The notes: generated by a model not told the origin, from the sequence alone. A DNA stretch of 5,700 bases from Dehalococcoidia bacterium (GCA_030647705.1 JAUSJJ010000110.1:1-5700), one strand, 5' to 3'. Shown: positions 1 to 5,631, counted from the first letter of the stretch. Numbers and translations are program-made.

Positions 1-1
1 G

Positions 2-160
2 TACACTCCCAACTTCGGCAGGCCGGCAGAGGACCCGGAGTTCATGCTCAGGCTGTGTTTGCTCCAGTACCTCTACGGGGTTGTACTGCTGGACCTGTCG
101 TCTGAAGCGACCGAGGGGGATCATGGGGTCTGCCATGTCGCGGACTCCAACCAGGAATAA
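2..160 (+). pseudogene. Probable transposase remnant (DUF772-type N-terminal region), truncated by the window edge
   Basis: Frame 2 of the plus strand is open from the window edge to a TAA at 158-160. Its first 26 codons (2-79) read like the conserved N-terminal block of IS5/IS1182-type transposases (DUF772): GRPAEDPEFMLRLCLLQYLY, ending in YG. After YLYG (about position 79) the expected continuation (a SDRE/LAYRWFLGL-like stretch) is absent. The frame instead runs through unrelated residues to the stop, so at best this is a fragment of a broken insertion sequence. A competing minus-strand reading exists: an ATG at 134-136, preceded by GGAG 8 nt upstream, opens a frame to the window edge starting MADPMIPLGRFRRQVQQYNP, which itself resembles a transposase start. 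Both readings cannot be functional over the same bases. Identification is from remembered family consensus only. It lies next to tRNA-Val. Confidence 0.4.
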
Positions 161-237
161 TGGGGACCATAAGTAGCCGAAGGTTTGTAGCAGCATGGCG
201 ACTTTGGGCAAATACGCCACGCAAGTTCGAATATCAG

Positions 238-314
238 TGGTGGGCGGTACTGGATTCGAACCAGTGACCTCTGCGATGTCAACGCAGCACTCTAGCCAAC
301 TGAGCTAACCGCCC
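238..314 (-). tRNA. tRNA-Val (anticodon GAC), CCA encoded
   Basis: The minus strand folds into a complete 77-nt cloverleaf. The acceptor stem pairs GGGCGGT with ACCGCCC (242-248 on the plus strand), the D arm contains the GCTCAGTTGG signature, the anticodon stem pairs CTGCG with CGCAG around the loop TTGACAT, and the T arm is ACTGG-TTCGAAT-CCAGT. The anticodon GAC (278-280) reads GUC, and wobble also allows GUU, so the tRNA carries valine. The discriminator is A (241), and the 3' CCA is genomically encoded (238-240). A consensus promoter lies just upstream at 331-360 on the same strand. The gene follows the prfA operon but has its own promoter. No U-rich terminator is obvious downstream (positions below 238). 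Confidence 0.97.
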
Positions 315-330
315 GTTTGAGGACAGCGCA

Positions 331-360
331 ATTATATCTACCGAACGCCGCCGTTGTCAA
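331..360 (-). promoter_or_regulatory. Consensus sigma70-type promoter of tRNA-Val
   Basis: On the minus strand, TTGACA (355-360) and TATAAT (331-336) are both perfect hexamers separated by 18 bp. Initiation about 7 nt after the -10 would give a leader of roughly 10 nt before the tRNA 5' end at 314, as expected for a tRNA precursor. The -35 directly abuts an inverted repeat at 361-378. Confidence 0.9.
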
Positions 361-378
361 CCTGAGCAGGAACTCAGG
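361..378 (-). terminator. Inverted repeat after the aldo/keto reductase gene; possible weak terminator
   Basis: CCTGAG and CTCAGG form a perfect 6-bp stem with a 6-nt loop, 43 bp downstream of the aldo/keto reductase stop and immediately before the tRNA promoter -35. No U-run follows, so it is not a classical intrinsic terminator. It could still mark the end of the operon transcript or stabilise its 3' end. A second weak dyad, GGCCG/CGGCC (377-381 and 398-402, 16-nt loop), lies beside it. No better terminator is visible between the operon and the tRNA, so read-through into tRNA-Val is possible. Confidence 0.25.
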
Positions 379-420
379 CCGCCGGGTTGAAATTGGACGG
401 CCCCTCACAGGGAGGACATG

Positions 421-1467
421 CTAACCATTCACCATGGCACGGTCGAAGGCCGCCTTTTTCTGAGAGTAGAACTCCGTATATTCCTGGATCATGTCCCTGA
501 TGGGTAGCTTATAGGGGCAGCGCGGCTCGCATTCCCCGCATTGGACGCAGCGGAAACCGCTCTCCAGGGCATCTGCGATCCATCCCTTGAACACATGGGC
601 CGGCGGCATGCGATTGTGGAAGCTCTTCTGGGAAAGCACCATGGAGATGCTGACTTTCTCCTTGCACGGCTGGCAGTAATCGCAGCGATGGCAGAATGTC
701 GGACCCAGTTCGTCCTTGATCTGCTGAATCTTTCTTTGCTCGTCGGCAGTCAGGGCGGCGGGACCATTCATGATCCGGACCGCCTCCTCCATGTGGCTCA
801 ACTTGTCCACACCCAGGAGTATGGCGATATCAGGGAACTGCATCAGCCACTTCAAAGCAATGGTCGCGTCCTGCAGAACTCCCCCGGCCATCGCTTTCAT
901 CACGATGAAACCCACGTCGTGCTGGCGGCAGAGCGGCAGGAGCTTGTCTTTGGCGTCGTCCCCAACGAAGTTGAAAGAGAACATGACGGTCTCGAAAAGG
1001 CCGGAGGCAACCGCTTTCTGGGCCGGCTCCATGGTGTGGCATGTGATGCCGATGTGCCGTATCAGGCCGGCCTGTTTCGCCTCCTGAGCGGCCTCCAGAA
1101 CGCCTCCTGGCGCGATCGCCTGGTCGTACATCTCCAAGGTGCTGACGTTGTGCAGGTTGTAGAGGTCCACGTAGTCCACACCCAGGTGCTTCAGGCTGAG
1201 CTCCAGGTGGCGCCTCATCCCGTCCTTCTTGCGGTGCGAAGACTTGGTCGAAATAATGAGGTTGTCTCTCTTGCCGGCGATTGCCCGGCCGACACAGCCT
1301 TCGCTGGTAGTGTAGGCATTGGCAGTGTCAAGGAACTGTATTCCCAGGTCCAGGCACCCTTTGACCACCTCGGTGGCCTCGTTGTCGGAGAGGCGCTGGA
1401 TGGGGATGCCGCCAAAGCCGAGCCTGGTAACCATGAGGCCGGTCTTGCCCAGTCTTATCTTGTCCAT
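421..1467 (-). CDS. Aldo/keto reductase with C-terminal 4Fe-4S cysteine clusters
   Basis: This 348-residue protein is probably a cytoplasmic NAD(P)H- or electron-carrier-linked oxidoreductase acting on carbonyl compounds; its substrate is unknown. The N-terminal 250 residues form an AKR (beta/alpha)8 barrel with the complete catalytic tetrad: D47 (FLDTANAY), Y52, K75 (STK) and H106 (NLHN). The C-terminal region carries two cysteine groups: C259, C262, C265, C268 (CHRCDYCQPC), then C307, C310, C313, C317 followed by P (CVQCGECEPRCP). This is the ferredoxin-like arrangement of the Fe-S AKR subfamily seen mainly in anaerobes and likely binds 4Fe-4S. The ATG start is supported by AAGGGGG 6 nt upstream (1474-1480). 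The reading frame overlaps the end of the preceding HAD gene by 13 bp, so it is very likely co-transcribed as the last gene of the prfA operon. It stops at TAG. Length and motifs look intact. Confidence 0.93.
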   Translation of the reverse strand: MDKIRLGKTGLMVTRLGFGGIPIQRLSDNEATEVVKGCLDLGIQFLDTANAYTTSEGCVGRAIAGKRDNLIISTKSSHRKKDGMRRHLELSLKHLGVDYVDLYNLHNVSTLEMYDQAIAPGGVLEAAQEAKQAGLIRHIGITCHTMEPAQKAVASGLFETVMFSFNFVGDDAKDKLLPLCRQHDVGFIVMKAMAGGVLQDATIALKWLMQFPDIAILLGVDKLSHMEEAVRIMNGPAALTADEQRKIQQIKDELGPTFCHRCDYCQPCKEKVSISMVLSQKSFHNRMPPAHVFKGWIADALESGFRCVQCGECEPRCPYKLPIRDMIQEYTEFYSQKKAAFDRAMVNG

Positions 1468-2135
1468 TGTCTGCCCCCTTGACGCAACAGATTCCGGATG
1501 GTCTCCACCGAGACCTTCGCGAGGCTATCCACCACCAGGTCAGCTTCGCCCAGCCTCTCACCGGGATGGGTATTGGTGACGGCGATGCACTTCATGTTGG
1601 CGCTCCGGGCCGCCTTCACCCCATCCACAGCATCCTCGATGACCACGCAGGACGCCGGCGGCACTTTCAGCCGTTCGGCTGCCAGCAGGAACGCCTGCGG
1701 ATCGGGCTTGCCCCTGGCGACGTCTTTGTCCGCCACGACAGACTCGAAGCAGCCCGCTATTCGCAGCGTACCCAGAATGAGGTCCACGTTCTCGATCGGC
1801 GTGGAAGTGGCCAGCGCCTGTTTGACCCGACTGAGGAGGGACAGCGCACGCAGCAGCGCCAGCGCTCCTGGGAACGCCACGACCCTGCCATCGATAAGCC
1901 GGCGGAAGAGCTCTTCCTTCCGCTTGCTCAGCGTCTGTATCTCGTCGCTGGAAGGTTGCTTGCCCAGGAACTCCCTCAGTATCTCGGGGTTCCTCCTGCC
2001 AAAGCCGCGCCGGAAATCTTCCTCGGTGAAGGGCACTCCGTTCTCTCTGGCCAGCTCCTGCCAGGAACTGAAGTGATAGCGTGCCGTGTCCGCTATCACA
2101 CCGTCCATGTCCCAGATAACGGCGCTAGTCGTCAA
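1455..2135 (-). CDS. HAD-superfamily hydrolase, beta-phosphoglucomutase/phosphatase-like (TTG start)
   Basis: This 226-residue soluble enzyme of HAD subfamily IA (small helical C1 cap) is likely a sugar-phosphate phosphatase or a beta-phosphoglucomutase relative. All four HAD motifs are present: motif I DMDGV (nucleophile D9, acid/base D11), motif II ATSTP (T110/S111), motif III RGKPDP (K143) and motif IV VIEDAVDGV (E167, D168). Residues of about 15-85 form the cap. The start must be TTG at 2133-2135: the first in-frame ATG lies inside motif I (DMDG), and GGGAAAGG sits 6 nt before the TTG. It overlaps the upstream Cof-type gene by 11 bp and the downstream aldo/keto reductase by 13 bp, so translation is probably coupled. 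It stops at TAA. The substrate cannot be deduced; 2-deoxyglucose-6-phosphatase-like or phosphoglycolate phosphatase-like activity is also possible. Confidence 0.9.
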   Translation of the reverse strand: MTTSAVIWDMDGVIADTARYHFSSWQELARENGVPFTEEDFRRGFGRRNPEILREFLGKQPSSDEIQTLSKRKEELFRRLIDGRVVAFPGALALLRALSLLSRVKQALATSTPIENVDLILGTLRIAGCFESVVADKDVARGKPDPQAFLLAAERLKVPPASCVVIEDAVDGVKAARSANMKCIAVTNTHPGERLGEADLVVDSLAKVSVETIRNLLRQGGRQWTR

Positions 2136-2973
2136 GGTCGGCCTTTCCCGCTGAATGCGCGGAGAGTCCTAAGGCCTTCTCGATCGCCTGGGCAGCGCCG
2201 CTGTCGTCCACGGTGCCGGTAACCCAGTCTGCGACGGCACGCACCTCCGGTGCGCCGTTACCCATAGCCACTCCAAGGCCGGCCCAGGTGATCATGTCCA
2301 GATCATTCGGGTTGTCCCCGATGGCGATTGTCTCTTCCTGCGCTATCCCCAGGCTCTCGGCCAATCTGGCCAGGGCCTGCCCTTTGCTGCAATCGCGGTG
2401 CGCCACTTCGCAGTAGGTGGGAAAGGACTTGGTGATGTATAGTCTGGAGTCGTACTCCTGCTCCAGGTTAGTCGTCAGAGCGTCGATGACGGGCATATCA
2501 CCGATGGCCACGATTTTCGTCGGCTCGCTATTGAGGAAGGCGAGCAAGTCCCCCACAGGATGGGCTTCTACTATGGACAGCTTGGCATAGCGCTCGGCCT
2601 CTTTGGTGATTCTATCCACGTAGAGCTCGTCGTTGACATAAAGATTGATGTGCACGCTCCGTGCCTTGAACATCCCTATCACTTCGTACGCCAGATCGAG
2701 CGGCACGGGCCTGTGCCACATGATTTCGCCCGTGGCCGGATCGGCGGTCATCGCACCCTGGTAACAGATGATCGGCGTCCGCACGCCCAGCTCCCGGGCG
2801 AAACGAAGAGTGGACTTGAGCATCCTGCCGGAGGCGATGGTGACCCTGACGCCGGCCTCCTCCGCTCTGCGGATCGCCGACTTGCATTGGGGCGAAATCG
2901 TCAGGTCCCGCCCCACAATAGTCCCATCCAGATCGAGGGCGATTAGTTTGTAACGCGAACGGTTGTTTGTCAT
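2125..2973 (-). CDS. Cof-type HAD-IIB family phosphatase
   Basis: This 282-residue cytoplasmic protein belongs to the Cof/YbiV-like HAD subfamily IIB (large C2 cap), which dephosphorylates small phosphorylated metabolites such as sugar phosphates or cofactor intermediates. Motif I is ALDLDGT (D14, D16), motif II is TIASGR (S48), and motif III is the CSKGQAL segment (K197). Motif IV is GDNPNDLDM (D220, D224), which holds the Mg2+-binding acidic residues. The C2 cap lies roughly at residues 85-190. The ATG is at the ATGA overlap with the prmC stop (2970-2973). A GGAG lies only 2 nt before it, too close to be a good SD, so initiation may depend on ribosomes finishing prmC. It stops at TAG inside the following HAD gene. 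The length is normal for the family. The substrate is unknown. Confidence 0.92.
   Translation of the reverse strand: MTNNRSRYKLIALDLDGTIVGRDLTISPQCKSAIRRAEEAGVRVTIASGRMLKSTLRFARELGVRTPIICYQGAMTADPATGEIMWHRPVPLDLAYEVIGMFKARSVHINLYVNDELYVDRITKEAERYAKLSIVEAHPVGDLLAFLNSEPTKIVAIGDMPVIDALTTNLEQEYDSRLYITKSFPTYCEVAHRDCSKGQALARLAESLGIAQEETIAIGDNPNDLDMITWAGLGVAMGNGAPEVRAVADWVTGTVDDSGAAQAIEKALGLSAHSAGKADLDD
2142..2149 (-). promoter_or_regulatory. Ribosome binding site that decides the TTG start of the HAD gene
   Basis: GGGAAAGG on the minus strand ends 6 nt before the TTG at 2133-2135. It lies inside the last codons of the Cof-type gene. No ATG or GTG lies upstream of motif I at a suitable distance, so this SD makes TTG the best start. 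Confidence 0.7.
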
Positions 2974-3926
2974 GACTCCGATGTCTCGATGCGCAACACG
3001 CGCATTATGCCGGCCATGTCCGGCGCCAACGATACTTCGGCTTGCGGGAAAAAGTTACTTGCCATTCTTAGTGCCTTGTCGCCCTGTCCCTGGCCTATCT
3101 CCAGCAGTAACGCTCCACCGCTTTTCAGGGCCGACAGCGCCGAGGAAAGCAGCCTCCTGACCACCTCCAGACCGTCCTCCCCGCCATCCAACGCCACAGC
3201 CGGCTCGAAACAGCATATGTCGGGACTGAGAAAGTCCATCTGTGAGGTCTCTATGTAAGGGAGGTTGGCCACAATAAGATCGACCGGCTCAGCAAGACAG
3301 GCCAGCAGGTCTCCGTGCACCAGCATGACCCGTTCCGCGACTCCCTGGCCCAGGCAGTTCACGCGAGCAACTTCCAGGGCTTCAGCCGAGATATCGCCGG
3401 CAAGAACGGTGGCCTCAGGCAGGTTTAGCGCCAGCGCGATGGCTATCGCCCCGCTGCCCGTGCCGATATCTGCAATACGATGGGCTTGCGGATGGCGGCT
3501 GGCCCATTCCAGTGCGCACTCGACTAAAAGCTCGGTTTCCGGGCGAGGGATCAACACCCTTTGATCGATAGCCAAGTCAGCGCCGTAGAACTCCCTGTGA
3601 CCAACGATGTAGGCCACCGGTTCGTGTCGGAGACGGCGCTGCAGCAACGCGGTGAAGGCTGCGCACTTCTCCGCTGTCAGTGTATCGCTCAAGGCCAGGA
3701 AGAGATGCGCCCTGTCCAGGCCCAGCACATGACGAAGCAGCACCTCCGCTTCAAGCCCGGTGTCCTCGATCCCTGCCGTAACGAGGGTCTGCGTCCCCAA
3801 GCGCAGGATCTCCTCAACCGAGAGGGAACCGGCGGCATGTTTCGGAGGGGAGCATCTTCCCGACAGCGACTCCTGGTCTGCAGGGCTGTCAGGCAACGGA
3901 AGGGCTCTGGTCGATCTCAGGGTCAT
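2970..3926 (-). CDS. prmC: Release factor glutamine methyltransferase PrmC (HemK)
   Basis: PrmC uses S-adenosylmethionine to N5-methylate the glutamine of the GGQ motif in release factors RF1 and RF2. The N-terminal helical substrate-recognition domain is at about residues 35-110. The Rossmann methyltransferase domain follows, with motif I IADIGTGSG (153-159), D178 for the ribose, and the catalytic motif NLPY (221-224) in place of the canonical NPPY. This variant, as I recall it, occurs in some bacterial PrmC proteins. FEPAVALDGGEDGL (240-253) and the LLEIGQGQG segment (274-282) are typical. At 318 residues it is longer than the usual 275-290, because of a Pro/Ser-rich extension of about 34 residues. 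The start is well supported: the ATG overlaps the prfA TGA as ATGA (3923-3926), and AGGAAAGG lies 5 nt upstream (3932-3939). Its position directly after prfA matches its substrate. It stops at TGA. Confidence 0.96.
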   Translation of the reverse strand: MTLRSTRALPLPDSPADQESLSGRCSPPKHAAGSLSVEEILRLGTQTLVTAGIEDTGLEAEVLLRHVLGLDRAHLFLALSDTLTAEKCAAFTALLQRRLRHEPVAYIVGHREFYGADLAIDQRVLIPRPETELLVECALEWASRHPQAHRIADIGTGSGAIAIALALNLPEATVLAGDISAEALEVARVNCLGQGVAERVMLVHGDLLACLAEPVDLIVANLPYIETSQMDFLSPDICCFEPAVALDGGEDGLEVVRRLLSSALSALKSGGALLLEIGQGQGDKALRMASNFFPQAEVSLAPDMAGIMRVLRIETSES

Positions 3927-5005
3927 GCCAGCCTTTCCTGGAGTTGTCTGGCCTGATCGTCGGTGGCCAGGGCATCGATGAGGTCGTCCAAGTCGCCATC
4001 GAGGATCCCCTGGAGGTTGTGGACGGTCAGCCCGATGCGGTGATCGGTCACCCGACCCTGCGGGAAATTGTACGTCCGTACCTTCTCCGAGCGCTCTCCG
4101 CTACCCACCTGGGAACGGCGTTCGGCGGAGATCTCATCGGACTGCTGCCGCTGCTTCTGCTCCAGCAATCTAGCCCGCAGCACTGCCATTGCCTTGAGCT
4201 TGTTCTTAAGCTGAGAACGCTCATCCTGGCACACCACAACGATGCCGGTGGGCAGATGCGTGATGCGTATGGCGGTGGACACCTTGTTGACGTTCTGTCC
4301 ACCCGCGCCGCCGCTGTGAAAGATGTCCATCCTATAATCATCTGGGGCTATTTTGACCTCCACCTCGTCCGCTTCCGGCAGAACCGCCACGGTCACCGTC
4401 GAGGTGTGTATCCTGCCGGACGACTCGGTTGCAGGCACGCGCTGCACTCGATGGACGCCGCGCTCGTACTTGAGGCGGCTGAAGGCGCCTTTGCCCCTGA
4501 CCTCGAAGATCATTTCCTTGAATCCGCCCAGGGTTCCGGGGCTGCTGTTCAAAGCCTCGACCTTCCAGCCCTTGGACTCCGCGTAGCGAGTGTACATGCG
4601 ATAGAGGTCGGTGGCGAACAGGCCTGCCTCATCGCCGCCTGTGCCGGCCCTGATCTCGACGATCACGTCCTTCTTGTCCGCAGGGTCCCTGGGCAGAAGG
4701 CCCTGCTTGATCTGCTGGAAGAGGCTCTCACGCTTCGCTTCCAGCCTCTGGATTTCCTCTTTCACCATAAAGGCCATGGCCTCGTCAAGGCTGTCATTCA
4801 AAAGAGACCGCGTGTCCTCCAGGTTCTTAACCGTCGCCTTGTACTCACGGTACTTGTTGATCAAGTCCTTAATGCCGGCCTGTTCCTGGGCCAGTTGCTG
4901 TATCTTGGAGAAATCGGCAGCAATCTCCGGCCTGGCCATTTCCTGGCTCAGATTCTCAAAGTGTCTTTCTACTGCGTCGAGTTTATCTAGTATTGAGTTC
5001 GTCAT
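3923..5005 (-). CDS. prfA: Peptide chain release factor 1 (RF1)
   Basis: RF1 recognises UAA and UAG in the ribosomal A site and triggers peptidyl-tRNA hydrolysis. The 360-residue length is normal. The helical N-terminal domain spans about 1-100. The RAGTGGDEA block (119-127) begins the core. The tripeptide anticodon PAT (191-193, in VPATESSGRIH) identifies RF1, because RF2 has SPF. The catalytic loop SGGAGGQNVNKV (231-242) holds GGQ at 235-237, whose Q237 is the target of PrmC encoded next. The ATG at 5003-5005 follows AGGGGG with 9 nt spacing, but this SD can be masked by a leader hairpin (5012-5031). A perfect consensus promoter lies at 5041-5068. It is the first gene of the operon and stops at TGA, a codon not read by RF1, overlapping the prmC ATG. 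Confidence 0.98.
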   Translation of the reverse strand: MTNSILDKLDAVERHFENLSQEMARPEIAADFSKIQQLAQEQAGIKDLINKYREYKATVKNLEDTRSLLNDSLDEAMAFMVKEEIQRLEAKRESLFQQIKQGLLPRDPADKKDVIVEIRAGTGGDEAGLFATDLYRMYTRYAESKGWKVEALNSSPGTLGGFKEMIFEVRGKGAFSRLKYERGVHRVQRVPATESSGRIHTSTVTVAVLPEADEVEVKIAPDDYRMDIFHSGGAGGQNVNKVSTAIRITHLPTGIVVVCQDERSQLKNKLKAMAVLRARLLEQKQRQQSDEISAERRSQVGSGERSEKVRTYNFPQGRVTDHRIGLTVHNLQGILDGDLDDLIDALATDDQARQLQERLA

Positions 5006-5011
5006 ATCAAA

Positions 5012-5031
5012 AATCCCCCTCGTGGGGAATT
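5012..5031 (-). promoter_or_regulatory. 5'-leader hairpin masking the prfA Shine-Dalgarno sequence
   Basis: In the RNA, AAUUCCCC pairs with GGGGGAUU around an ACGA tetraloop, giving an 8-bp stem with one G-U pair. The G-run (5015-5019) is also the prfA SD, 9 nt before the ATG. The stem begins within a few nucleotides of the predicted transcription start (about 5034). U-rich bases follow (AUUUUUG, 5008-5014), so the structure superficially resembles an intrinsic terminator. Masking of the SD or 5' end protection seems more likely for such a short leader. Confidence 0.5.
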
Positions 5032-5040
5032 AGCATGGTC

Positions 5041-5068
5041 ATTATACCACTCGCGAATTCCTTGTCAA
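5041..5068 (-). promoter_or_regulatory. Consensus sigma70-type promoter of the prfA operon
   Basis: On the minus strand, TTGACA (5063-5068) and TATAAT (5041-5046) are perfect hexamers with a 16-bp spacer. An extended -10 TG stands one base before TATAAT. Predicted initiation near 5034 gives a leader of about 30 nt before the prfA ATG. The spacer contains a TCGCGA palindrome (5051-5056) within an imperfect 10-bp dyad that could be an operator, though this is unsupported. The promoter lies between the cysteine-cluster gene and prfA, so the operon is transcribed independently of that gene. Confidence 0.92.
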
Positions 5069-5128
5069 AGACGGGCGCCACTCCCTAAGCCCATCATCCG
5101 CCAACTCCTTCGACGGGCCCTGGAAACC

Positions 5129-5563
5129 CTAGGTCTTGCCCATTCCCAAGATGCCTTGGTCGGGAGCGGCAAGCAGCTCGTACCAGCGGGGAAGCTCCGC
5201 CTCCGAAATGCCAAGTTGAGCGGGCAGCCGCAGCCCCTCCCTGCATTCGCGACGGGAGAGATCGGGCGTCCAGTTGCGGCAGGCCTCCGGCCGGAACGGG
5301 TGAATGGCGCAAGCGGCAATGACATTTTGGTATCTGAGGTAACGGCAGGCCTTGCCCGTGCGCCTAAAGACGTAGGCGTTGGCCTTCACCGGGTAGCGTT
5401 CGGTGTGATCTCTGTAGAAGACATCGAGCGGGATACCCAACCCCCGGGCTACCATGGCCACCTCCTCTTCATCCAGCAGCGGCTGCCATTTGGCGCAACA
5501 GACCCCGCAGCGCAGGCAGGGCATCCGGTCCGGGCTCTGGAACTGCCCAAGCTGAGAAACCAT
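5129..5563 (-). CDS. YkgJ-family cysteine cluster protein (CxxCxxCC type)
   Basis: This 144-residue protein belongs to the putative metal- or Fe-S-binding YkgJ family (PF03692), whose biochemical role is generally unknown. The family signature is visible in order: C16, C19, C22, C23 (CLRCGVCC), then KACRYL (C73) and CAIHPFRPEACRNW (C85, C95), with a further C107. These cysteines probably coordinate zinc or an iron-sulfur cluster. There is no signal peptide or membrane segment, so it is likely cytoplasmic. The ATG at 5561-5563 is chosen because AGGAG (5572-5576) lies 8 nt upstream and an in-frame TAA (5567-5569) blocks any upstream extension; the only other Met, M14, would leave a poor leader. 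A 123-bp gap with its own promoter separates it from prfA. It stops at TAG. Confidence 0.88.
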   Translation of the reverse strand: MVSQLGQFQSPDRMPCLRCGVCCAKWQPLLDEEEVAMVARGLGIPLDVFYRDHTERYPVKANAYVFRRTGKACRYLRYQNVIAACAIHPFRPEACRNWTPDLSRRECREGLRLPAQLGISEAELPRWYELLAAPDQGILGMGKT

Positions 5564-5601
5564 AGCTTATGCTCCTGCCATCGTTGGTGACCAATGTAGT
5601 C

Positions 5602-5630
5602 TTCATAGTTGCCTAGTACTACTACGTTAA
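5602..5630 (-). promoter_or_regulatory. Possible weak promoter of the cysteine-cluster gene
   Basis: On the minus strand, TTAACG (5625-5630) and TATGAA (5602-5607) are each 4/6 matches to sigma70 hexamers with a 17-bp spacer. The spacer contains an 8-bp palindrome, TAGTACTA (5614-5621). It sits about 40 bp before the ATG, in the short gap after the upstream partial frame. Chance occurrence is quite possible. Confidence 0.25.
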
Positions 5631-5631
5631 G

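Noticed and set aside
219..262. Two TTCGAA copies near the tRNA 3' end, considered as an attachment-site duplication
   Set aside because: Only the six-base core repeats; the flanks do not match, so there is no support for an att site.
541..1482. A 313-codon plus-strand open frame antisense to the aldo/keto reductase
   Set aside because: No motifs, and the opposite strand encodes an intact enzyme with all catalytic residues; treated as a shadow frame.
1467..2222. A 251-codon plus-strand open frame opposite the beta-phosphoglucomutase-like gene
   Set aside because: Low-complexity shadow frame with no domain; the opposite strand has all four HAD motifs and an SD.
3944..4990. A 348-codon open frame on the plus strand, antisense to prfA
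   Set aside because: It has no recognisable domain and lies wholly opposite the highly conserved RF1 gene; long antisense frames are expected from GC-rich codon bias.
5069..5128. GGGC/GCCC dyad (5072-5091) as a terminator for the cysteine-cluster gene
   Set aside because: The stem is only 4 bp with a 12-nt loop and no U-tract follows; not distinguishable from chance.
5465..5608. A small minus-strand frame starting MKTTLVTNDGRSIS that overlaps the start of the cysteine-cluster gene
   Set aside because: Out of frame with the recognisable YkgJ motifs, lacks a convincing SD and has no family resemblance.
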